A DNA stretch of 64,000 nucleotides from Maylandia zebra (taxonomy: Eukaryota; Chordata; Actinopteri; Cichliformes; Cichlidae), in NCBI RefSeq assembly GCF_041146795.1, contig NC_135185.1:8706529-8770528 (forward strand), written 5' to 3'. The notes below the pieces were generated by a model. It saw only the letters and a program-made list of their open reading frames with translations, made no database searches and was not told the origin of the DNA. The number at the start of each line of letters is the position of its first letter. The first letter of the stretch is position 1. Below are positions 8,589 to 17,164 of this stretch, one piece after another. The translations under genes and the position numbers were made by a program.

Positions 8589-11500
8589 GACCCACAGAGA
8601 CCAGACAACATGGGAGTGGCAGATCCTATGTTGTCGATGAGTGTGGAAGGAGATGAAATGACCTTCCTTGTGGACACTGGGGCTACCTATTCAACACTGA
8701 AACAAAAACCAAACAGTGCCACACTTTCCAACCATGTGGTCAGTGTTGTTGGGTTTTCTGGGGTACCAATGACGCTGCCAACAACCAATCCAGCCCTGAC
8801 GGTGCTGGGAAAACAGACATTGAAGCACAGCTATGTGGTGTCTCCCCATGTGCCTGTGAACTTGATGGGCAGGGATCTGCTCATTAAATTGGGGGCCACC
8901 ATCATGTGTTCAGCTGATGGACTAACAGTGACACTTCCAGGAGGAAAAGAGTTTCCGTGCCTGGGGACATTTTCAAAGAACCAGTACTTGCTGAAAGACT
9001 GTGAACAAACGACCGCTGACATCTATTGGGGTCGTGTGGTGGAAGAAGGCATACTAAGACAATATCAGTTGTGGAAACCTTGGATTATGGCCTTGGCAGT
9101 CTTCTCTCCCCCCAGGGATCCGTTCCATGTCACCCTCTATTATGATAGAAATGATGATGAAATTTACAGGGACCTGTTCCAGTCTGACCTTGAAGGCCAG
9201 ACTTGGAATGTGTGTTCTCAAAACATCTATGTCGGTCTGGAGGGCGTCGCGGCAGCAGTAAAATTAACCGACGAACAACGGCCTTGGTTCAAAATGGGAC
9301 CTGATTCAGTGCCCCATATAACATTGGCGGTCCATGAGAGTCATCAGGCGAAGGAGCTGGGGACGATGGTCAAAAGAGCCCTCGAGGAACCTGGCTGGCA
9401 AGCTACTCAGATTCCAGACGTTTGGTACTCGCCAAAATGCAAAATTTATCGTATCACTTGTCAATCAGAGGACACAGTGATGTTGGAGCATCAACAAATC
9501 TCAAGAATTCATGGGAGAGAAAGAACAGACCATGCGGATGCAGTTGCCGCACTTGCGACTCTTCCTGACACTTTGTGGTCAGCAGGGCCTACGGATGTGG
9601 GCCAGGCCACGTGTTCGCCCGTTTTGTTCCAGCTGAAGTCTGAAACGCCAATTTGGAAACCACAGTATAGGCAAAAGAGAGAAGCTGAGGAGGGAATTGC
9701 GGAAACCATTGAGGGGCTATTGAAAGTAGGGGTGCTTGAGCCCTCTCAATCCTACTGGAATACTCCTATTTTGCCAGTAGAGAAGCATGGGACAGGAAAG
9801 TACAGAATGGCACATGACTTAAGAGCCATCAATGCCATTTTACGTACTGACACGGTGCCAGTCCCAAACCCATACACAGCCTTGACGGCATTAACACCAG
9901 ACCAGAAGTGGTTTACATGTATTGATTTAGCGAATGCATTTTTCTGTCTCCCATTGCATGAGTCTCTGAGGGACATTTTTTCATTCACATATGGGGGACA
10001 ACAGTACAGATACACAAGGTTGCCACAAGGGTTTGCACTTTCCCCTGGCATTTTCAACCAAGTGTTGAAAGAAGCTTTATCGCCATGCCATCTCCCAGAG
10101 GGGTGTTCACTAGTGCAATATGTTGATGACTTGCTCATTGCAGCTCCGTCTGCTTCGGCATGCACGGCAGCTTCACTTACCATACTGAAGAGACTCGCTG
10201 AGTGCGGTTTCAAAGTCAGTAAAGGAAAGTTGCAGTTGGTCCGACCAGAAGTAACATTTCTGGGCCGTGTCATTGCTCACAAATCAGTGGGTCTGCTAAA
10301 CACTCATCGTGATCAGATTTTGACACATCCAAGACCGCGTACGGTTAAGGAGTTGCTCTCATTCTTGGGGTTAACAGGATACAGCCGGCACTTCATTCCA
10401 AATTATGCAGGCAAAACAGCCCTGTTGAGGGATTTGGTAAAAACGGCAGGTGTCAGAAATCTTAAGGCTGAACTGCCATGGACATCGGCCACGGAGTCGG
10501 CATTTATTGCATTAAAACAGGACTTATCCAGATCGGCTGATCTTGCTATTCCTAATTATGAACAACCCTTCTATCTTGATGTTTCTGAAACACACGGGAT
10601 AGCTAATGGGGTGTTGTTTCAGAAAAAAGGGGGAGGAAGAGATGTACTTATGTACGTCAGCATCAGGCTGAATTCATTAGAGACAAGGCACCCGAGATGC
10701 ACTCAGCATGCCATTGGGGTGTCAAAAATTATACAAAAGACAGCACATATAGTGAGGGACCATCCGTTGAAGGTGCTGACCACCCACAGTGTGGTGGCAT
10801 ATGTTAACTCACAAGCCTTCACCATGACACCTCTTACACAACAGAGAGTGTGTAGAGTTTTAGACGCTCCTAACTTGACTTTCACACATGAAGGAATTAA
10901 CATGGCAGATTTAATGGAGTCAGGAGGAGAACCTCATGACTGCGCAAAGAGAGCTGAAGTGGACGAGAAGATAAGAGAAGACTTGAAAGCAGAACCTCTG
11001 ACAGGAGCTGAAGATTGGTTCACTGATGGATGCTGCTACAGGGATGATGAAGGATTAAAAGCAGGCTACGCGGTAGTTTGCAGGAAAGGGGCTGCATTTG
11101 AAGTGAAGGAGGCTGGAAGACTTGAAGGGCAGCAGTCAGCCCAAAGAGCAGAAGTAATTGCTCTAAGTCGAGCCTTGAGACTTGCAAAAGGAAAAAGAGT
11201 CAACATTTACACGGACTCAGCTTATGCTTTTGGAGCAGCTCATGTGGAGCTAGCCCAATGGAGAAGAGCAGGATTCAGGACAGCAGATAACGCACCAATC
11301 TGCCACAAAAAGGAAATGGAGGAACTTGAGCAGGCCTTGGGAGATCCAGAGGAGGTGAGCATCATAAAATGCAAAGGCCACTCCTCAGGGACCAGCCTGA
11401 TGGCCAGAGGAAATCAGGAAGCCGATCGAGCCGCAAAAGAGGCAGCGGGTTATAAAGCATCACGACAGATGGTACAAATAACGGTGGAAGAAGAATCAGG

Positions 11501-12665
11501 AGTTAACATGCTAGAGGAGGCCAGGAAGGCCCAAGGGGAGGCTGCCCCAGAAGAGAAAGGGATCTGGAAGAGTCGAGGAGCCTGGGAAGAAGGAGGTCTC
11601 TGGCGAGGACCTGACGGTCGACCAGTGTTGACAGCCAACTTGGCAAAACAGAAGATTGCTGAAGCGCACGGCCTTGGACATGTAGGTGTCGCCCAGATGG
11701 GGAGACATCTGTGCCATTGGTGGCATCCCTTTTTGAAGGATATGATCAAGGAAAAGGCTAGGACCTGTCTGATCTGTGGGAAGCACAATCCGAAGCCAGT
11801 GATTAAACCAGAGGCAGGTAAGTTCCCCATTCCAGAAAGACCAGGTGAAGAGATTGTCATTGATTTCACTGACATGATTGATCCAGGTCCAGGAGGAGTT
11901 CGATATCTACTGGTAAGTGTAGATGCTTTGACGGGTTGGCCTGAGGCATGGCCTACCAAGAGGGAGGATGCAAAAAGTGTGATTAAGTGTTTAATCAATC
12001 ATTACATCCCCCGGCATGGTTTCCCTAAGCGGATTAGGTCCGACAATGGGACTCATTTCAAAAACAAAGATTTGGCAGAGGTAGAACAGAAGCTGGGGTT
12101 ACAACATAGATTTGGCACAGTATATCACCCCCAGTCGCAGGGAAAGGTAGAAAGAATGAATCTAAATCTGAAGAATAAAATTGCTAAGATTTCAGCTCAC
12201 ACGGGGCTAAATTGGGTAGCGGCCCTGCCAGTTGCATTGATGATAATAAGATGTTGTGTTAATCAATCCACAGGTTTCACACCATATGAGCTGTTGACAG
12301 GACGACAGTTTCCAGGTCCATGGACAACAGTTCCGGCGGCAGAAAGTGTAAAAAGTAATAGAAAACATATTGAATGTTGGAAAGAATTAAAAGCTCTTGT
12401 GTCTAGTTTCACACAACAGGTTGGAGAGGGGGTGAAAGCGGAGGACAGGTCCATCCCCGATGCCAAGGCGGTGTGGCTGAAGGTCATTAAGCGAAAGTGG
12501 AGAGACCCAAGGTGGACCGGACCTTTCGAAGTAATTGCCCGAACCACCAGTGCTGTCCGTCTAAAGGGAAAAGGGGAGACCTGGTTCCATTGGTCTCAGT
12601 GTGCAGTCGCGGACGAGAGTTTGTTGGAGCTAGCTTCCACCCAATCGACGCAGGAGGGAACATAG
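8586..12665 (+). CDS. pol: Pol polyprotein with extra 2H-like domain
   Basis: Residues are numbered from the ATG at 8610 (1351 residues), although translation probably enters by readthrough from gag. Order: retropepsin with DTGA (Asp22) and a late LMGRDLL strand; an extra region (~135-345) with two HxT motifs (His173/Thr175 and His236/Thr238); reverse transcriptase from ~347 with LPQGF and YVDD at 504-507; RNase H with TDG (Asp806), RAEV, YTDS and EADRAA, so all four acidic residues are present; integrase with an HHCC zinc-binding region followed by Asp1085, Asp1145 and Glu1181, an exact D,D(35)E spacing; and a WTGPF motif near the C-terminus, typical of gammaretroviruses and chromoviruses. 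There are no internal stops. The extra region is absent from standard gammaretroviral Pol and is treated as a separate feature. Confidence 0.93.
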   Translation, partial: RDPQRPDNMGVADPMLSMSVEGDEMTFLVDTGATYSTLKQKPNSATLSNHVVSVVGFSGVPMTLPTTNPALTVLGKQTLKHSYVVSPHVPVNLMGRDLLIKLGATIMCSADGLTVTLPGGKEFPCLGTFSKNQYLLKDCEQTTADIYWGRVVEEGILRQYQLWKPWIMALAVFSPPRDPFHVTLYYDRNDDEIYRDLFQSDLEGQTWNVCSQNIYVGLEGVAAAVKLTDEQRPWFKMGPDSVPHITLAVHESHQAKELGTMVKRALEEPGWQATQIPDVWYSPKCKIYRITCQSEDTVMLEHQQISRIHGRERTDHADAVAALATLPDTLWSAGPTDVGQATCSPVLFQLKSETPIWKPQYRQKREAEEGIAETIEGLLKVGVLEPSQSYWNTPILPVEKHGTGKYRMAHDLRAINAILRTDTVPVPNPYTALTALTPDQKWFTCIDLANAFFCLPLHESLRDIFSFTYGGQQYRYTRLPQGFALSPGIFNQVLKEALSPCHLPEGCSLVQYVDDLLIAAPSASACTAASLTILKRLAECGFKVSKGKLQLVRPEVTFLGRVIAHKSVGLLNTHRDQILTHPRPRTVKELLSFLGLTGYSRHFIPNYAGKTALLRDLVKTAGVRNLKAELPWTSATESAFIALKQDLSRSADLAIPNYEQPFYLDVSETHGIANGVLFQKKGGGRDVLMYVSIRLNSLETRHPRCTQHAIGVSKIIQKTAHIVRDHPLKVLTTHSVVAYVNSQAFTMTPLTQQRVCRVLDAPNLTFTHEGINMADLMESGGEPHDCAKRAEVDEKIREDLKAEPLTGAEDWFTDGCCYRDDEGLKAGYAVVCRKGAAFEVKEAGRLEGQQSAQRAEVIALSRALRLAKGKRVNIYTDSAYAFGAAHVELAQWRRAGFRTADNAPICHKKEMEELEQALGDPEEVSIIKCKGHSSGTSLMARGNQEADRAAKEAAGYKASRQMVQITVEEESGVNMLEEARKAQGEAAPEEKGIWKSRGAWEEGGLWRGPDGRPVLTANLAKQKIAEAHGLGHVGVAQMGRHLCHWWHPFLKDMIKEKARTCLICGKHNPKPVIKPEAGKFPIPERPGEEIVIDFTDMIDPGPGGVRYLLVSVDALTGWPEAWPTKREDAKSVIKCLINHYIPRHGFPKRIRSDNGTHFKNKDLAEVEQKLGLQHRFGTVYHPQSQGKVERMNLNLKNKIAKISAHTGLNWVAALPVALMIIRCCVNQSTGFTPYELLTGRQFPGPWTTVPAAESVKSNRKHIECWKELKALVSSFTQQVGEGVKAEDRSIPDAKAVWLKVIKRKWRDPRWTGPFEVIARTTSAVRLKGKGETWFHWSQCAVADESLLELASTQSTQEGT
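9057..9600 (+). other. 2H phosphoesterase-like domain within Pol
   Basis: Between protease and reverse transcriptase the protein has a predicted strand (MALAVFS), then PFHVTLYYD, and 63 residues after the first His, VPHITLAV. The pattern hydrophobic-His-x-Thr-hydrophobic twice, with Pro before the second His, is the hallmark of 2H phosphoesterases (LigT, AKAP7, coronavirus ns2, rotavirus VP3 C-terminus). Known members cleave 2',5' bonds or cyclic phosphates, and several viral ones destroy the 2-5A activator of RNase L. What I see are the motifs, order and spacing; the fold and activity are inferred. Alternatives are a chance pair of HxT motifs or an inactive linker. The extra region is as long as a compact 2H domain (~180 residues). 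Confidence 0.6.
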
Positions 12666-12940
12666 AGCCAGAATAATACTCGTTCCACCTGTGCTACGGT
12701 CCTCCTCAGTAGTCTACCTGAGTGAGGCAAAGGAAGGAGAGGAGCGTCACGCGCCAAGGAGGAATCCAGTACAGGCTCTTAAATAGGCTAGGGCTCTAGT
12801 CTAAAGTATTTGATAGTTTGAAGGAATCGTAATAGTTTTGTATGTTACTCGCATATTTTTATACTCATAACCTTATACTCTTTTTGTAACCTTATCTTTT
12901 TAGTATAGAGTAAAAGTAAACGAGCCTGGGAACAGTCATC
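12666..12940 (+). promoter_or_regulatory. pol-env gap with env splice acceptor
   Basis: A 275-bp gap without coding potential. It contains a pyrimidine-rich run ending CTTTTTAG at 12903, a good 3' splice site 37 nt before the env ATG. Env is therefore probably made from a spliced message using the donor at 6055 or 4078. Confidence 0.6.
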
Positions 12941-15010
12941 ATGAAATTGTGGGAAAATTGGAAAATAACGGGGGTGTTGGGGTTAATAAGTGTTATAACG
13001 TGTTTCTTTGTTTTTTGGCAGACAGGTGAATTGCCCAGACACAGAGGTCTATCCGCTCCTGAGCCCGAACCGATCAAATCGTCGAAAAAAGTCAAGCGTG
13101 CGGTTGGTTCAGGTGGGGATGATGGGTGTCTCAAAGCCAGTGGCGGAGTCGAGTTTGGGTATGTTAATGGATCTACAACAGCGTTCACATTCGATTTGTG
13201 TGAGGTAATTAAATGCTCGGGTGACGGGAATAGCTGGAGAACATATAATGTGTGGGTTTGTTATCATCCAATGATGTGTTACCCTAAGTCGGTGTGGGGC
13301 CCATCATGGGATAGTGACATCTACACCTATGTAACGGATCAGTGGTGTTCTTGGCAGGATGTGGTCGCGTGGACAGGAGTAGGATGGCAGCCAACGGTGC
13401 CACCGGCCCTTGAAGGAATAGCTATTCAGAGAGATTATTCTGTTACAAATAACCCTATTACTCTTTCCCTAGGACCATGGAGTGAACTCCCTGAACCTGG
13501 GTTTGATGGAGGTGCGTTTTATTTAGTAGTAGGGGTAGATAAAGTAGGGACAGATCCATTCGGGTTAATTCGGGTGAATTTATTTAATCCCAGGTCTAAA
13601 CCGCTGGGAAATGACTCAGCACTGAATCTCACGGTGCAAACGGATCCCGTAGAGACAGTAACTTACAAGGATCCAGAAGAAAAATGGTTTGTTGCCACTG
13701 ATTATACTAGGTTAAAACCTCAGGAGTTGATAGAGCGTGCCACAGGTTTTGGAGATAGGAATCTTTGGTTAGATTGGGTGGCTCAAAATGCTAAGGAGCA
13801 GAAAGTGGTTGATTGTGTTGCTTGTGCTACCGCTCGACCACATTTGTTTACTGAACCCGCTCCTCTGTATCCAGAGGATGAGTGGGGATATAATTGCATG
13901 TTGAGATTAACTAGAGAGGCGGTGGACACAGGTAACTGCACCACTTTGTCAGGTTTATATCCGCCAATTGATAAACGCACACAACCAGGTTCATTCACAC
14001 CAAAACGAGATAATTATACATGTTTTGAGTTTTCTACAGACAGAGTGAGATTTAGGCTAGGAAGGATTAATCCAAGCTGGTGCCAGAGGACAATTACAGG
14101 TAGGACTACCAATGATGTAAGTGACCCAAGCACAATTATAGGCACCTGGGCGAGAGGTGGGCTATATTATTATTGTGGGGAGTACACCCTTTTGGTGCAG
14201 GTTCCCTTGGGGAGTGTGGGAACGTGTGCTCTGGTGCGCTTAGCGGCACCTTTGATGCTCATAGGCAGTAGGCTAGAGACAATTCCACAGCAAGGTGCGA
14301 ATGTGTCTACAGCCAGACGGAGGAGAGCCGCAGGAGCTATCCACAAGTATGATCCAAGACGGGACTCGCCAACCTGGATAGACTCAATAGGAGTTCCCCG
14401 AGGAGTTCCAGATGAGTATAAGTTAGTTGATCAGATAGCGGCCGGGTTTGAAAGTGTGTTTCTGTGGGTGACTCCAAATAAAAATGTTGATCGCATTAAT
14501 TATGTTCATTATAATGTGTTGAGACTCTCTAATCTCACCAGGGACGCGGTGGAAGGTCTTGCAGAACAATTAGGTCCGACGTCGTTAATGGGAATCCAAA
14601 ATCGCATGGCGCTGGACATGTTATTGGCCGAGAAGGGAGGCGTGTGCGCGATGTTCGGAGATTTATGTTGCACCTTTATTCCCAACAATACAGCTCCGGA
14701 CGGAACAGTCACGCGGGCGCTGGAAAATTTGAAAACGTTATCTAGAACCATGCATGAGCAATCAGGCGTGAACTCAAGGCTGGGAGATTGGTTCACATCT
14801 GTTTTTGGGCAATATAAGGGATTGTTTATGTCTGCCATGTTTTCTCTTCTAGTTTTTCTAGGTTTGTTGCTGATCGGGTGTTGTCTCATTCCTCTGGTGA
14901 GGCAGGTGTTGGGTAATCTGGTGAGCAGGGCCATAGCTTCTGGTTCAGCTGGGTCAGCTGGTCCGGAACATATGATGCCGTTGCGAGAAGCCGCCTGGAC
15001 GGAGGAGTGA
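12941..15010 (+). CDS. env: Envelope glycoprotein
   Basis: 689-residue Env. A hydrophobic stretch at residues ~10-27 is the signal segment. SU follows, rich in Cys and N-glycosylation sequons, with a CVAC motif at 292-295 matching the CXXC isomerisation motif of gamma-type SU. The furin-type site RRRR at 459-462 separates SU from TM. TM has a heptad region, an element resembling the gammaretroviral 'immunosuppressive' segment next to a CX6CC motif (Cys569, Cys576, Cys577), and a membrane anchor at ~628-653 followed by a ~35-residue tail. CXXC plus CX6CC indicates a gamma-type, covalently linked SU-TM. The frame is intact. It could relate to other percomorph gamma-type Envs, but I cannot compare sequences here. 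Confidence 0.9.
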   Translation: MKLWENWKITGVLGLISVITCFFVFWQTGELPRHRGLSAPEPEPIKSSKKVKRAVGSGGDDGCLKASGGVEFGYVNGSTTAFTFDLCEVIKCSGDGNSWRTYNVWVCYHPMMCYPKSVWGPSWDSDIYTYVTDQWCSWQDVVAWTGVGWQPTVPPALEGIAIQRDYSVTNNPITLSLGPWSELPEPGFDGGAFYLVVGVDKVGTDPFGLIRVNLFNPRSKPLGNDSALNLTVQTDPVETVTYKDPEEKWFVATDYTRLKPQELIERATGFGDRNLWLDWVAQNAKEQKVVDCVACATARPHLFTEPAPLYPEDEWGYNCMLRLTREAVDTGNCTTLSGLYPPIDKRTQPGSFTPKRDNYTCFEFSTDRVRFRLGRINPSWCQRTITGRTTNDVSDPSTIIGTWARGGLYYYCGEYTLLVQVPLGSVGTCALVRLAAPLMLIGSRLETIPQQGANVSTARRRRAAGAIHKYDPRRDSPTWIDSIGVPRGVPDEYKLVDQIAAGFESVFLWVTPNKNVDRINYVHYNVLRLSNLTRDAVEGLAEQLGPTSLMGIQNRMALDMLLAEKGGVCAMFGDLCCTFIPNNTAPDGTVTRALENLKTLSRTMHEQSGVNSRLGDWFTSVFGQYKGLFMSAMFSLLVFLGLLLIGCCLIPLVRQVLGNLVSRAIASGSAGSAGPEHMMPLREAAWTEE

Positions 15011-15027
15011 CACAATATCTCTAAATG

Positions 15028-15060
15028 TTGGCCTTTTTTCAAAAGGCCAAAGAGGAGGAG
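15028..15060 (+). promoter_or_regulatory. Hairpin and polypurine tract
   Basis: A perfect 10-bp inverted repeat, TTGGCCTTTT / AAAAGGCCAA with a 3-nt loop (15028-15050), runs into the purine tract AAAGAGGAGGAG that ends at the 3' LTR. The purine tract is the expected plus-strand primer site. The hairpin overlap is noted as a finding. Confidence 0.75.
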
Positions 15061-15737
15061 TGTGATCAGGAGATATTTTATTTTGTATTCTCACAATCAG
15101 TTATCATTGATTATTCATTTGCCATTGTTGAATCTGTTGACAGTATAATCTTTTAATTACATCTGTGTTACTTTGAGCAAATATTAATGTACATTGATTG
15201 TTTATATTAATCCACACTGACTGTTTATATAAAGTTGTTGCATGTTAGAGCAGAGCAGTCACACTATACAGATCCACGAGTCCTGTTGGGCCCTGGCGGG
15301 CCTGCGTGTAATTTTGCACGTACGCCGGTCTCTGCTTACATGCACGCACTTATGTAACACACGCACGGTCACCTACACACTTAGTAATAATAGGAGGGTC
15401 ATCTGAGGACAGTTTTTCGGATAAATACACTTTCACAAAATGCACAATGTAATACACACTTGTTTTTCTCTTAAGAGTAGCAGTTGATGTCTATATAAGG
15501 GAAAACTTTGGGATAGGCGGGGAATTGTTATCATTTGAGATCATTTCCAGTAAAGATCCAACTGTGATGTCATAAAGGCAATATAAGGAGACTGATGCTT
15601 CAGTTGACGAGAGGATTCGATTGCAAATTGTCTTTTCCCACTCTTGTGCACAGAGTGTAATAAAGATCACTATTTTTGACACCTACTTCGACTTGGGCTT
15701 GCTTTCTTCTCTTCCCTAACTCGACCGAACCTTAACA
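15061..15737 (+). repeat. 3' LTR
   Basis: Begins TGTGATCAGG directly after the polypurine tract and ends CCTTAACA. It differs from the 5' LTR at four single bases and lacks one A. It carries the same TATA box and AATAAA signal. Confidence 0.95.
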
Positions 15738-16147
15738 ACCCCCATTATAAATTTTGAAACGGGTGAAAAAACATCATGAAACTTAAACTGGAACTGAAGA
15801 AAAAGTATAATAGATATTGAAAAGATAAATACAAGTTGAATAGTTGAATGTCTTGTCTTCGTTTTAAAGTTTGAATGGTGGCTCTATGTGAACGTATGTT
15901 GAAGTAGTAAGAGTTTAAAAATGAGTAAGTTGAATGAGAATTTGAAGGGTCTCCCCATTGAAATACATGGGAAATTTTTGTTGAATAAAGTTGAATAAAA
16001 TTAAAAATATAAATGTTAAAAATGAGAAAAATAGAAGCACACCATTCCAAAAGAAGAGGAATCTAATGGTGTTTGAATGGTTTTTCTAAGTTGAACGGTT
16101 TTGAAGGAGATAGTCGGCGAAAAACGTACGGAATAGGAAAAAATAAT
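15738..16147. repeat. ~1.5 kb repeat, tandem copy 2, right part
   Basis: Starts with ACCC, the probable 4-bp target-site duplicate of ACAC at 3280-3283 with one difference, then CCATTATAAATT. It matches 1795-2194 closely: the longest antisense frame (101 codons) has the same translation in both copies. Together with 2195-3283 it rebuilds one unit, showing that the retrovirus inserted after the tandem duplication arose. Confidence 0.85.
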
Positions 16148-16150
16148 AAT

Positions 16151-16250
16151 AATAAAGATTAGAATAACAATACTGTGAATGCTTTTCAAGCATTCACACT
16201 AATAAAGATTAGAATAACAATACTGTGAATGCTTTTCAAGCATTCACACT
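16151..16250. repeat. Two identical 50-bp palindromic units
   Basis: 16151-16200 and 16201-16250 are identical over 50 bp. Each contains a perfect 11-bp inverted repeat, TGTGAATGCTT / AAGCATTCACA, with a 3-nt loop. The same arm sequence occurs near the start of each 1.5 kb repeat unit, so this may be the terminal inverted repeat of that family. Confidence 0.85.
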
Positions 16251-16499
16251 AATAATGGATTGCATTTATATAGCGCTTTTTGGGGCCCTCAAAGCGCTTT
16301 ACAATTCCACTATTCATTCACTCTCACATTCACACACTGGTGGAGGCAAGCCACAGTTGTAGCCACAGCTGTGCTGGGGCAGACTGACAGAATGCAAGAA
16401 GGAATTTCCTCCTAAGCAAACAGAACATATAACAAAAGGTAAAACGGGTCATTCAAACTAACCTGCCCTGACAAATTCAATGCACAGAACTTGTTTAAA
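16251..16499. repeat. Interspersed-repeat tail
   Basis: The stretch TTTATATAGCGCTTTTTGGGG...AAAGCGCTTTACA followed by CATTCACACACTGGTGG resembles a repeat tail common in fish genomes. A related TTTATATAGCAC motif ends the LINE at 38627. No coding sequence is seen. Confidence 0.45.
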
Positions 16500-16760
16500 T
16501 AGAACAAGTATGATAAAAAAATAATAATAAATAAATATGAGCATTAAAAAACATAAATACATGTCAAATATTCATAAAAGCTTTTTAATGTTAAAAAAGA
16601 GCATTAAGAAGCAACACCTAAGGCAATAAAGTTCCTGTCCTCCATGAACTGTTCTGTGACAAAAAGACCACTGCGGGGTCACCTGTCCGAATGACAAGTT
16701 TTGTGGTTTGTTTAGATGAATCTTTGCAAAGCTGCTGCCTTGTTCTTTTGAAAGATAACA
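16500..16760. repeat. Unnamed repeat family, copy A
   Basis: Contains CATGTCAAATATTCAT, CTCCATGAACTGTTC and GTCACCTGTCC in the same order as copies at 40303-40565 and 40877-41045. The three diverge by substitutions and small indels. Function unknown. The following bases up to about 17165 show nothing I can name. Confidence 0.65.
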
Positions 16761-17164
16761 GGCTTCTCATGGCAGCCCTTCCAGCCATTTTCTAATTGTA
16801 TGAGCTTTAGGATAATAACAGAGAAATCTATAGAAAGTAATAAAGTCAGTGATGAAGCTCTTTGTTTTCATTTTGTTTTATTTGCAGTTTCTCTAATCCT
16901 TGCATGGTCTGAGCTTCCAATAACATTGTGGGACTGTGCAGAAAACAAGCACCAAGCAGTATATCAGTGAAGAGCCGGGGTAAAAAACGAAAAGACTTTC
17001 TTTCTTACATATCTGCCTTAATTTGTATCTCCATCAATGATATTATTGTAAGTGATCTCAGTCCTCAAATTGTCAGTGTTGTCTTCAGGCCTTTAAATCC
17101 AGTCTCTATATTTCTTCCACGTTTCAGTTACAGTGGTAGAAAAAAAATTTTGAACCCTAAACAA

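Larger units (their letters stand above)
3284..15737 (+). mobile_element. Complete endogenous retrovirus (gamma-like)
   Basis: The element has TG...CA LTRs of 678 and 677 bp, a primer binding site, a long leader, gag, pol and env on the plus strand, a polypurine tract and a 4-bp target duplication (ACAC / ACCC). The LTRs differ by four substitutions plus one single-base indel, about 0.6%, so the insertion is evolutionarily recent. All three genes are open throughout. Gamma-like traits are gag and pol in one frame separated by one stop codon, a single CCHC zinc knuckle, a GPF motif at the integrase C-terminus, and an Env with CXXC in SU and CX6CC in TM. Unusual traits are the ~2.1 kb leader, a UGA rather than UAG between gag and pol, and an extra domain between protease and reverse transcriptase. 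Whether it can still be expressed cannot be judged from sequence. Confidence 0.95.

Noticed and set aside
8610..8612. Independent initiation of pol at the ATG at 8610
   Set aside because: The frame is continuous with gag through a single TGA, and retroviral Pol is made as Gag-Pol; this ATG is probably just an internal Met.
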